Origin: an uncultured Desulfobulbus sp.
GTDB lineage: Bacteria; Desulfobacterota; Desulfobulbia; Desulfobulbales; Desulfobulbaceae
Reading direction: 5' to 3'
Assembly (NCBI RefSeq): GCF_963664075.1
Contig: NZ_OY760916.1
Coordinates: 2,358,001 to 2,422,000, forward strand
DNA: 64,000 bases
Of this stretch, positions 16,835-25,097 are shown one piece after another. How positions within the stretch are numbered: the stretch's first letter is position 1; the number at the start of each line of letters is the position of its first letter. Both the position numbers and the translations under genes were made by a program. Under the pieces are notes generated by a model that saw only the letters and a list, made by a program, of their open reading frames with translations, was not told where the DNA came from and searched no databases.

Positions 16835-18575
16835 GGATGTAAGGCTCAATCCCGTCGTCGTCTTCAAGTTCCAGCTTGGTCGGGGTAAACGATTCGATAA
16901 TGGAGTTGAGGGTCACCTCGGACTCGGCCGCATTCTCACCCAGGAGATAGGCAATCTTTTGGACCGTGGCCAGATTTTTCTGAATAACCTCCCGAGCCCG
17001 GCGAATGACCTGCTCCTTCTGCACCGATGGACGGGTAATATCCTGGAGAATGGCCCCAACCACCGAGTAGGGATCAATCGTAAAAATCGACAGATGCAAG
17101 ATAGTATCGTGATAGCGGATATCCCGATCCACAATATCTATATCGTTTTTGAGAACGTTGGCAAAGAGATGGTGAAAAGGAAGCAGCATCTCCAAGGCAA
17201 AGCCTTCAAGCTCGCTGGTGGATTCGGCCGGGTACTGTTGATTGACAATGGAGACAAAGGCCTCATTACACTCAAGAATATTAAGATCACCATCCACAAT
17301 AACCACGGCTGAGGGCATCTTATGGATAAGCACATTGGCTTTTTTGAAAGCCAGCTGCCGCATCCAGGATACGCACATGGAACGCTCCGCCCGCTTAGCC
17401 ACCAGGGCCTTGCCAAATTCACGGCAGGTATCATAACCACAACCACCGCAGTTGAGTTCATCCTCGATGGAGCGCTTGCCAATTGAACGCAGCACCTCGC
17501 TGATACGGGCTTCGCCAGGAGGCTCCTGACAGTGCAGCTGAGGAACTATGGTCCGGTCGATATCTATAACCGGCTGACGGGGAAGCTCGCTGGCATCGGG
17601 ATAGCTGGCCGTGGTCAGCACCCGGTGACGCTTAAAGACGGTATTTCCTTGCCGGGTCACCTTGGGGCCGTTGATGCAGCCCCCCTCACAGGCGAGGAGC
17701 TCTAAGAAGAGCCCACCCGAGTCCATCTCCTCCAGGCCATCCAGTGCATTTTTAACCGATTCCAGACCGGAAAAGCTCATAAAAGCACTATCATCAATGC
17801 TGCAGTGGGCCTGAATACCGGCAATCATGCCGCCATCCACCGGGTAGAGCACACCCTCCTCGGCCGCTTCCGGTTCAAAGCTCTCTTCGCCCATTGTACT
17901 GAGCATGCGCGGATCGATGTGTTCCGAACCAAGCCAGATACGTAGATCCTCAAAGGTCAGGGCAAGATCCAAAAGGCTGGGATTTTCATCTGCCTCAATT
18001 TTTTTGGCGATACAGGGGCCGATAAAAACGATACAGATATCCTCGCCATAATGACTGCGGAGAATGCGACAATGCGCCAAAAGCGGTGAAAGCAACCCGG
18101 TGACAGAGTCCACCAGATGGGACTTATGTTTTTGAATATAGGTAACCACGGTGGGGCAGGCGGAACTCAGGAGAATGCGACCTGGTTCTTCCCGTAGGGT
18201 CTTGGCCACATGGGCACTGACCTGCTGGGCTCCGAGGGCGGTTTCGGAGACACCGTCAAAGCCGAGCCGTTTGATGGCGGCAACCATCTGCTTAGGAGTG
18301 ACGCCGGGGAATTCGGTGATCCAGGAAGGGGCCAGCGAAACATATACCCGGGAAGGGAGCTTGAGCAGCTGGCGGGCGCGGGGCAGATCGTTGCGCACAT
18401 GCTTGGCCGCGTTGGGGCAGATGGAAACGCAGGAACCGCAATAGATGCACATTGCAGAGACAATGGTGGCATAGGCATCCCGTACCTGGATTGCCTTGAC
18501 CGGGCACTCACGCACACATTTATAGCAATCCTGGCACTCGTGTTTTTCAGTATAGATTGGCTGCCGACGGTCCAT
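16827..18575 (-). CDS. hydS: Sensory [FeFe] hydrogenase with PAS domain (HydS-like)
   Basis: A 582-residue protein with two N-terminal [4Fe-4S] motifs (CQDCYKCVRECP, CIYCGSCVSICP), an H-cluster domain, a further four-Cys Fe-S motif (CGGCGYDTC plus Cys401) and a PAS domain (about 415-515). The H-cluster motifs are degenerate compared with catalytic enzymes: SSACPTVV (Cys140) in place of TSCCPGW, so the proton-transfer Cys is Ala; GPCIAKKIE (Cys188); and ACEGGCINGP (Cys296, Cys300). Such changes are typical of the slow HydS sensors described in Thermotoga. It is followed, overlapping, by a PP2C phosphatase, a pairing that suggests H2- or redox-responsive signalling. ATG 18575 follows AAGGATGAGCG. 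Confidence 0.88.
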   Translation of the reverse strand: MDRRQPIYTEKHECQDCYKCVRECPVKAIQVRDAYATIVSAMCIYCGSCVSICPNAAKHVRNDLPRARQLLKLPSRVYVSLAPSWITEFPGVTPKQMVAAIKRLGFDGVSETALGAQQVSAHVAKTLREEPGRILLSSACPTVVTYIQKHKSHLVDSVTGLLSPLLAHCRILRSHYGEDICIVFIGPCIAKKIEADENPSLLDLALTFEDLRIWLGSEHIDPRMLSTMGEESFEPEAAEEGVLYPVDGGMIAGIQAHCSIDDSAFMSFSGLESVKNALDGLEEMDSGGLFLELLACEGGCINGPKVTRQGNTVFKRHRVLTTASYPDASELPRQPVIDIDRTIVPQLHCQEPPGEARISEVLRSIGKRSIEDELNCGGCGYDTCREFGKALVAKRAERSMCVSWMRQLAFKKANVLIHKMPSAVVIVDGDLNILECNEAFVSIVNQQYPAESTSELEGFALEMLLPFHHLFANVLKNDIDIVDRDIRYHDTILHLSIFTIDPYSVVGAILQDITRPSVQKEQVIRRAREVIQKNLATVQKIAYLLGENAAESEVTLNSIIESFTPTKLELEDDDGIEPYIRD

Positions 18576-18655
18576 CGCTCATCCTTGAAACAGATAACTT
18601 TCAGGAGTTCTCCACCTTCAGGCAAATGGCAACGACTCAGTAGAGGATTCGCTCC

Positions 18656-18680
18656 TGTCGCGGGCATGGCCCGCTCCACA
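18656..18680 (+). repeat. REP-like palindrome, copy 2
   Basis: TGTCGCGGGCATGGCCCGCT at 18656-18675, continuing CCACA, in the gap between hydE and hydS. It could fold in the transcript and modulate hydS expression relative to hydE. Confidence 0.65.
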
Positions 18681-18730
18681 AGATATCTAGCCATTCAGGA
18701 CTGAGGCGGTAGAAACAAACACAAACAATT

Positions 18731-20047
18731 TCAGGGATCCTGTGCCTCTTTTTTGGTATGCAGGTGGTGCTTGAGCAGCTCAGGGAAACAGGCGGGCTGC
18801 ACATTGGAGTACAGGGTATCCTCAATGGTGATGTGGGGTCCCTGTGTACACTGATTTTCACAGAGATGCCCGACAATTTCCGGCGTAAACCCGGCAGATT
18901 CCGCGCAATGCTGCAGGGTTTCAATGGCTCGCCCGTTATTTCCTCTTGAAAAACAAGAGCTTCCCATACAGACCGCTATACGGAGGGTAGAGTTATCTTT
19001 TTTAGCGGGGATAGGTGCATGACTGTCTCTTCCTCCCTGCCCTTCTCCTACCTGGCGCCCAAGGGATTTAATCTGGGCACGAATCAGCCTGTCGGACTGC
19101 TCGGCGCTCTCAATGCGATCGGACTTGCCCGGATAGATGGAGTAGAGTTCTCGAAATTGCCCCGGTGTAAGATTCGGCATGATCACATTGGCCCCACGGC
19201 GCAAAGCCAGCTCCCTGCCCTGCCAGGAATTTTGTACCGCCACCGCCGTGGTTGCGGGAATATTGGCATCGGGTCGCAGAATTCGGGCCAGGGCCACAGC
19301 CTTACAGGCCATTTCCAGGCTGGGCTCCACCTGGTCTGTCGAGTCGGCGATCGGGTTGGTGCGACCAAGCGGCGTATCCGGATGGGCAATAAAAGGCCCA
19401 ATTCCGATCATATCCAGATCGAGCTCTTGAAAAAGGAGGATATCATCGGCCAGGATCTCATAACTCTGGCCGGGAATCCCCACCATGACACCACTACCGG
19501 TTTCATAGCCAAGCTCACGGAGCTGGCGCAGCAAGGCCACCCGATCAGATATCTGCCCCCCACGATCCGGATGAATGGAACGATAGAGCTCACGATTGGA
19601 GGTTTCAAAACGCAGCAGATAACGATCGGCCCCGGCCTCTTTCCAGATGCGTAGATCCTCTGCACTGCGCTCGCCAAGACTTAAGGTAATGGCCAGGGGA
19701 GTTGCGGCCTTGATCTGCTCTAGAATCTCGGCAAGCCATTGGGCTGAAATAAGCTCATCCTCTCCCGACTGCAAAACCAGGGTACCGTAACCGAGCTCGG
19801 TTGCCTCAAAGGCACTCTGGAGAATATCTTTGGCGGCCAGGCGGTAGCGACTCACCTGGTGGTTACCTGCACGTAAACCACAGTAATGACAGCTGCGTCC
19901 ACAGAAGTTGGATATCTCCACCAGCCCCCGCAGATGCACCTCATCCCCCACATATTCACGCCGAACCGCATCGGCCCGGTTCCATAACTGCTGCAACTCC
20001 TGGCTATCTTGGGTACGTAACCAGTGCAAGACTTCCCCACGCTGCAT
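18731..20047 (-). CDS. hydE: [FeFe] hydrogenase maturase HydE fused to a thioredoxin-like [2Fe-2S] domain
   Basis: A 438-residue protein. Residues 1-345 are HydE, a radical-SAM enzyme that builds part of the H-cluster: CX3CX2C motif at Cys49, Cys53, Cys56 (NFCGRSCHYCGLR), then LQSGEDE and SGVMVGIPGQ. After a linker, residues about 353-438 add a separate domain with Cys360, Cys365, Cys396 and Cys400 (CMGSSC and CENQC). This CX4C..CX3C spacing is the same as in HydC/NuoE thioredoxin-like [2Fe-2S] proteins. HydE is normally about 350 residues, so this is a fusion. AGGAGG precedes ATG 20047, and only 2 nt separate it from hydF. Confidence 0.92.
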   Translation of the reverse strand: MQRGEVLHWLRTQDSQELQQLWNRADAVRREYVGDEVHLRGLVEISNFCGRSCHYCGLRAGNHQVSRYRLAAKDILQSAFEATELGYGTLVLQSGEDELISAQWLAEILEQIKAATPLAITLSLGERSAEDLRIWKEAGADRYLLRFETSNRELYRSIHPDRGGQISDRVALLRQLRELGYETGSGVMVGIPGQSYEILADDILLFQELDLDMIGIGPFIAHPDTPLGRTNPIADSTDQVEPSLEMACKAVALARILRPDANIPATTAVAVQNSWQGRELALRRGANVIMPNLTPGQFRELYSIYPGKSDRIESAEQSDRLIRAQIKSLGRQVGEGQGGRDSHAPIPAKKDNSTLRIAVCMGSSCFSRGNNGRAIETLQHCAESAGFTPEIVGHLCENQCTQGPHITIEDTLYSNVQPACFPELLKHHLHTKKEAQDP

Positions 20048-20049
20048 CC

Positions 20050-21288
20050 TTAGTAGCCTCCTGCATCGCTACGGACAAGTTCCAGGGCAGCGGGAAAGGG
20101 ACTTAAGGCTCGGGTAAAAATGCCAAGGCTGAAGGAGATCGCCAGGCCATAGTTGGTGATGGGTACACCGGCCTCGCGGCAATGGACGATACGGCTGAGG
20201 ACCTCACGCCGATTCAACATGCAGGAACCGCACTGAATAACCAGTTTATAATCAGGAAGATTCTCTGGGAAATCATGCCCTTGAACATGGGTAAACGCAA
20301 GCTTGCCACCTACGTACTGGGTGAGCCAGCGCGGAATCTTCACTGTACCGAGATCCTCACCAATGGGATGATGGGAGCAGGCCTCGGCGATGAGCACTTT
20401 GTCGCCAGGTTGCAGCTGGTCAATGGCCAGTGCTCCTTCGACCTGGGTAAGCAGATCGCCTTTATTGCGGGAAAAGAGAATGGAAAAGCTGGTCAGTGGT
20501 ACCTCGGGGGGGATATCGGCCGCGACTTTCAAAAAAACCTGGGAATCGGTCACAACCAATTTGGGCGGCCGTTGTAACTGAGCAAGTGCCTGACGGAGCT
20601 CCCGCTCCTTCACCACCAGGCTGATGCAGTCGCCATCAAGCAGATCACGCAGGGTCTGCACCTGGGGAAGAATTAACCTGCCTTTGGGGGCCTCTTTATC
20701 AATAGGGACCACGAGTACAACGGTCTCCCCTGGCCCCACCAGATCGGAAACAATGGGCTGCTGGCCAACAAAGCCTGCGGGTGCCTCTTGAATGATAGCC
20801 TGTTTCAAACCACCAATGCCAGTCCCGTTGAGAGCAGAGGTTTTCACCACAGGGAATTTTTGTTTTTGCAGGGTGGTTACAAGAGGGGGTGCTCCTTGTT
20901 CCTGATCCACCTTATTCACGACAACAACAACAGGAATATCGCGATCAGCCAGCGCTGCAAGGAGCTCCTCTTCAAAATCTCCCCACAGACCAGCCTCAGT
21001 GACCAGAACTCCGAGATCGGTGCGATCAAAGACCGCACGGGTGCGGGCTATACGCACCTCCCCCAAGGCACCGACATCGTCAATACCTGCGGTATCAATA
21101 AAGAGAACCGGGCCCAAAGGCAGCAGTTCCATTGGTTTTTCAACTGGATCAGTGGTGGTTCCAGCATGGCTGGAGACGAGCGCCGCCTGTTGACGGGTAA
21201 TGGCATTAAGGAGGCTGGACTTGCCTACATTGCGCCGGCCAAAAAGACCGATATGCAGGCGCAGGCCTTTGGGAGCTGTTTGCATCAT
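20050..21288 (-). CDS. hydF: [FeFe] hydrogenase maturation GTPase HydF
   Basis: A 412-residue scaffold and carrier protein for the 2Fe precursor of the H-cluster. The GTPase domain shows GRRNVGKSSL (P-loop), AGTTTDPV (G2), DTAGIDD (G3) and NKVD (G4). The C-terminal cluster-binding part has EACSHHPIGEDLG and QCGSCMLNRRE, giving the CxHx(n)CxxC ligand set. The gene sits between aspA and hydE on the same strand. No Shine-Dalgarno is seen before ATG 21288 (a second ATG follows directly). A short hairpin (TTCCCC/GGGGAA, 21314-21330) lies about 25 nt upstream. Confidence 0.95.
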   Translation of the reverse strand: MMQTAPKGLRLHIGLFGRRNVGKSSLLNAITRQQAALVSSHAGTTTDPVEKPMELLPLGPVLFIDTAGIDDVGALGEVRIARTRAVFDRTDLGVLVTEAGLWGDFEEELLAALADRDIPVVVVVNKVDQEQGAPPLVTTLQKQKFPVVKTSALNGTGIGGLKQAIIQEAPAGFVGQQPIVSDLVGPGETVVLVVPIDKEAPKGRLILPQVQTLRDLLDGDCISLVVKERELRQALAQLQRPPKLVVTDSQVFLKVAADIPPEVPLTSFSILFSRNKGDLLTQVEGALAIDQLQPGDKVLIAEACSHHPIGEDLGTVKIPRWLTQYVGGKLAFTHVQGHDFPENLPDYKLVIQCGSCMLNRREVLSRIVHCREAGVPITNYGLAISFSLGIFTRALSPFPAALELVRSDAGGY

Positions 21289-21341
21289 AACGTACGCACT
21301 ATTTATTTCTTATTTCCCCTTTCCGGGGAACAATCCTTAAT

Positions 21342-21437
21342 CCGTGACGGCGGGTGAAACTGAACATTATATGAATTTGTAAAAAAACGTTGTCTCATTA
21401 AAAAAATGGGTTGTTCTGTAACCACCCGCCGTCACGG
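21342..21437 (-). repeat. Long-range perfect inverted repeat between aspA and hydF
   Basis: CCGTGACGGCGGGT (21342-21355) pairs exactly with ACCCGCCGTCACGG (21424-21437). The second arm covers the aspA stop codon. The 68-nt loop is AT-rich. It may act as an intercistronic RNA stem, or be a remnant of a mobile sequence. Confidence 0.6.
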
Positions 21438-22838
21438 CTTCAGGACAAACCCGAGCTGACACACAGCGGTTGCGCTGGTTAGCTGGTCAAATTCAGTCTG
21501 GCTGAGTCCAGCTTCAAGAGCGAGCTCACGCACAGTTTTTCCACTTACGGCTGCTTCCTGGGCGATCTGAGCCGCCTTTTCATGGCCAAGAACAGCAACC
21601 AGGGCAGTGGCTGTGGCAGTGGTGTTCTCCACCTGACGCGCACAGACAGCCTCATTGACCTTGATCCCGGAAACACAGTGGATGCTGAGGATATCGCAGG
21701 AACGGGTCAGCAGTTGAAAATTCTCAAGCAGTGTGTGGGCAATTAAGGGCAGAAAGGGATTCAGCTCAAGATTGCCGCTGCTGCAGGCCTGGGTCAGAGC
21801 CAGGTCGTTGCCTATCACCAACATGGCCGCCTGGCTGACCGCCTCGGGGATAACCGGATTGACCTTACCTGGCATAATGGAGGAACCGGCCTGACGTGGA
21901 GGCAGGCGTATTTCACCAATGCCCGCTGTCGGCCCCGAAGAAAGCAGACGCAGATCACCACAGATTTTCAGTAAGGATGAGGCAAGCGCCTTGAGGATAC
22001 CTGCAACCTCGACAAAGACATCGGTATTCTGGGTGGCATCAATCAGGTTTTCTGCCCGTGCCAAGCCAAGGCCAGTGATATCACGAAGCTGCTCAACCAC
22101 CTCAAAGATATAGCGCCTAGGTGCAGCCAGCCCCGTGCCCACAGCGGTTCCACCAAGATTCACCACTCGCAGCCGCTCATAACACTTGGAAATACGCCAA
22201 CGATCACGGTTCATCGCCTCGGCGTAGGCACCAAAGGAACGCCCGGCTGTGGTAAGGACCGCATCCTGCAGCTCGGTGCGTGCCACCTTGACTACATCGG
22301 CGAAGCCATGCTCCAACGCCTGAAAATTTTCTTGCAAGGTAACGATCTTGGATTCCAGTTCGGCGAGATGGAGGAGTGCAGTCACGCGCAGGGCTGTGGG
22401 AAAGACATCGTTGGTCGACTGATGCCGATTAAGGTCATCTAGAGGACTGACGTGCTGATACTCGCCTCGCGGCTGCCCTAACATATCCAAAGCCCGATTA
22501 GCCAGGACCTCGTTCACATTCATGTTGGCGCTGGTGCCCGCCCCTCCCTGGAGGCTATCAACAATAACTGAGCCCACCAGCCCTCCAGCTGCCATCTCCT
22601 CACAGGCAGCCAGGATAGCCGCTCCCTTTTCTTGGGCATGTTTCCAGACACCCAACCGCTGATTCGTGCGGGCACAGGCCAGTTTGACCATCCCCAGAGA
22701 CTGAATGAGCAAAGGTGGTAGAGGTCGACCGGCAAGAGGGAAATTTTCAACCGCACGCTGGGTATGAATACCCCAGAGCGGGTTTCCAGGAATGGTGAGG
22801 GTGCCAAGACTATCGGTTTCAGTGCGATTGTGTGCCAT
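21432..22838 (-). CDS. aspA: Aspartate ammonia-lyase (fumarase/aspartase family)
   Basis: A 468-residue enzyme of the class II fumarase/aspartase superfamily, converting aspartate to fumarate and ammonia. Signatures are GGAGTSANMNVNEVLANRAL, DDLNRHQSTNDVFPTA and the catalytic loop GSSIMPGKVNPV. Aspartase and fumarase are hard to separate by eye. The hydrogenase-maturation context favours aspartase: aspartase genes occur beside hydE, hydF and hydG in other anaerobes, where they may supply ammonia for the bridging dithiomethylamine of the H-cluster (inference). It lies between hydA and hydF on the same strand. Confidence 0.88.
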   Translation of the reverse strand: MAHNRTETDSLGTLTIPGNPLWGIHTQRAVENFPLAGRPLPPLLIQSLGMVKLACARTNQRLGVWKHAQEKGAAILAACEEMAAGGLVGSVIVDSLQGGAGTSANMNVNEVLANRALDMLGQPRGEYQHVSPLDDLNRHQSTNDVFPTALRVTALLHLAELESKIVTLQENFQALEHGFADVVKVARTELQDAVLTTAGRSFGAYAEAMNRDRWRISKCYERLRVVNLGGTAVGTGLAAPRRYIFEVVEQLRDITGLGLARAENLIDATQNTDVFVEVAGILKALASSLLKICGDLRLLSSGPTAGIGEIRLPPRQAGSSIMPGKVNPVIPEAVSQAAMLVIGNDLALTQACSSGNLELNPFLPLIAHTLLENFQLLTRSCDILSIHCVSGIKVNEAVCARQVENTTATATALVAVLGHEKAAQIAQEAAVSGKTVRELALEAGLSQTEFDQLTSATAVCQLGFVLKP

Positions 22839-22979
22839 GACTCACACCAGCAGCAAAGCAAACAGGGGGAATTCGACAGGACTCCGGCAGACAGCCCATA
22901 CCGGAGCCCACGCAGTAGGAGTAGGGAGCGTCGTCGAACCTCTTAAGAATTTAAAAAAACCACAGGGTGACTCCCATGA

Positions 22980-23008
22980 CATGACGGCCTGTCGCGAAAA
23001 CCGTCATG
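22980..23008 (-). terminator. Hairpin downstream of hydA
   Basis: CATGACGG (22980-22987) pairs with CCGTCATG (23001-23008), 46 bp beyond the hydA stop. In the transcript a run of seven U follows about 20 nt later. It may be a weak terminator or attenuator between hydCBA and aspA-hydFE. Confidence 0.45.
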
Positions 23009-23053
23009 CCACGGAAGCTCCTTATTCAACTCAACTACAGTTTTCAACTCTGC

Positions 23054-25084
23054 TTAGACCTGGGCGCCCTGGGCAAGTGCTACATGGATTGCCTCGATCA
23101 CCTTTTCCAAGGTTGCATGAGAGATAATAGTATCGCCCACGGCCACATTGGGCCCCTCACCACATTTCTCAAAGCAAAAGGAGGCCTGTACCAGAACCTT
23201 GTCAGCGAGGTCATTGGCCTCGACATGCTTCATCAGCCCCTGAATAATAGCTTGGGAGTTGCGCAAAAAACAGCCCGTACCGGCACAGACGCGAACTGCC
23301 AGCAGACCATCACCACTCTCTTCGACAACCTTGCTCAGAGCCACGTCTTCAGCACTTGACCGACGGCGGTGATGATAGTGGGTATGGAGAAGGCGGTGTG
23401 CCTCACGGCTCCCCGGTTCACCCAGGTATTTCTGGTAGCACTCATTAACAAAATGATTTTCCTGGGAGCAATGCAGATCCAAGAGCCGATCTGTGTTGTA
23501 AATGGCCTCAGTACGTTTCTTGCGTCGCAGGGCAATATCACGGCTTACCGGCTGTCCGGCACCGCCGATGCAACCGCCAGGGCAAGCCATAACCTCAACC
23601 AGGTCAACCACTAAAGAGCCATCAAGAATGCAATCCATCACCTCTCGTGCCTTGCCCAGTCCATGAACAATAGCCACGCTCAGCTCAAGGCTTCCGACCT
23701 CGGTGCCGATGATACGCAGCGAGTCTTCCCCACGAATCTCTTCAAATTCGGGATCCACCGGGTTGTTGCCGGTCAGTCGCCCCACGGCATAGCGCAGGAC
23801 TGCCTCGGTTACGCCACCGGAGTTGCCAAAGAGCACACCTGCACCGGTCTTAAAGCCCATGGGCATATCGAAACTGGTGGGGTGCAGTTTTTCAAGGCTC
23901 AGCCCCGATTGCTCAATCATGCGGGCCAGCTCCTGGGTAGTAAGCACAAAATCTACGTCCGGATTGCCGTTGGTTTGAAACTCAGGTCGCTTTGCCTCAA
24001 ATTTTTTGGCAGTGCAAGGCATGATGGCGACCATGACCACATCACGGCGATCTCGATTAATTTGAGAAGGCAGGCTATGCTTGACCATGGAGCCCATCAT
24101 CTGCTGGGGTGAGCGGCAGGAGCTCAGGTTACCGATGAGCTCTGGGTAGTACTGTTCGGCAAACTTTACCCAACCCGGGCAGCAGCTGGTAAACAGCGGC
24201 AGTTTCTCGCCGTTGATTTTTCGGGCGATAAACTCGTTGGCCTCTTCAACCACGGTGAGATCGGCTGTGAAGCTGGTATCGTAGACTATATCAAAGCCCA
24301 TCCGCTTCATGGCGGCAACAACCTGGCCAGTGGTGGTCAGGCCGTAGTCCATATTGAACTCTTCGCCAATGGCCACCCGGACCGCCGGTGCTATCTGGGC
24401 CACGACCGTTTTTTGCGGATCGTTAATCGCCTCCCAGACCTGATTGACCTGGGAGGCGGGCGCCAGAGCGCCTGTGGGACAAACTGCAGCACACTGCCCG
24501 CAATTGACGCACTCGGTAGAGGCAAGATCATTGCCAAAGGCGGGGACGACGGCCGCATCGTGCCCACGGTAGGCAAAATCAATGGCGCCAATGGACTGAA
24601 TCTCGTCGCAAAAGCGGACACAATCACCACAGAGCACACATTTGTTGGGATCACGAATCAACGCCGGGCTGGAGGTATCCACCGGCTTGGGCTCGTAGAT
24701 GGAGCGGTAGCGGATCTTATCAACGCCCAGACGGCGGGCGATATCCTGCAACTGGCAGGAACCTGAACGCACGCAGGAGGTACACTCGCGGTCGTGGTTG
24801 GCGAGAATGAGTTCTATGGAAATCTTACGAATCTCACGCAGTTCTTGGGTGTTGGTACGAATCACCAAACCAGCCTCAGGCGGTGTGGAGCAGGCCCCTA
24901 AGATTCCCCTCCCTTCAACCTCAACCAGACAGAGACGGCAGGCACCGTAGATGCTCAGATCGGAGTGATAGCAAAAGGTGGGCAGATCAATACCTGCCTT
25001 ACGCACCAGCTCCAGCAGATTTTTTTCCTTCTCAATGATGACCTTACGGCCATCGATGGTCATGGTGGCAGGTTTCTTATTCAT
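23054..25084 (-). CDS. hydA: Electron-bifurcating [FeFe] hydrogenase catalytic subunit HydA
   Basis: A 676-residue catalytic subunit. In order: plant-type [2Fe-2S] (Cys38, 49, 52, 65), His-Cys3 [4Fe-4S] (His97, Cys101, 104, 110), two [4Fe-4S] (CVLCGDCVRFCD, CVNCGQCAAVCP) and the H-cluster domain with TSCCPGW (Cys301/302), MPCTAKKFE (Cys357) and MACPGGCIGG. A C-terminal thioredoxin-like [2Fe-2S] domain follows (CAGTGC, CFEKC). With HydB and HydC it should couple H2 to both NAD and ferredoxin. ATG 25084 is chosen because TAAGGAGG precedes it; a longer frame upstream only overlaps hydB. All H-cluster ligands are present. Confidence 0.96.
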   Translation of the reverse strand: MNKKPATMTIDGRKVIIEKEKNLLELVRKAGIDLPTFCYHSDLSIYGACRLCLVEVEGRGILGACSTPPEAGLVIRTNTQELREIRKISIELILANHDRECTSCVRSGSCQLQDIARRLGVDKIRYRSIYEPKPVDTSSPALIRDPNKCVLCGDCVRFCDEIQSIGAIDFAYRGHDAAVVPAFGNDLASTECVNCGQCAAVCPTGALAPASQVNQVWEAINDPQKTVVAQIAPAVRVAIGEEFNMDYGLTTTGQVVAAMKRMGFDIVYDTSFTADLTVVEEANEFIARKINGEKLPLFTSCCPGWVKFAEQYYPELIGNLSSCRSPQQMMGSMVKHSLPSQINRDRRDVVMVAIMPCTAKKFEAKRPEFQTNGNPDVDFVLTTQELARMIEQSGLSLEKLHPTSFDMPMGFKTGAGVLFGNSGGVTEAVLRYAVGRLTGNNPVDPEFEEIRGEDSLRIIGTEVGSLELSVAIVHGLGKAREVMDCILDGSLVVDLVEVMACPGGCIGGAGQPVSRDIALRRKKRTEAIYNTDRLLDLHCSQENHFVNECYQKYLGEPGSREAHRLLHTHYHHRRRSSAEDVALSKVVEESGDGLLAVRVCAGTGCFLRNSQAIIQGLMKHVEANDLADKVLVQASFCFEKCGEGPNVAVGDTIISHATLEKVIEAIHVALAQGAQV

Positions 25085-25097
25085 CGCTTCGCCCTCC

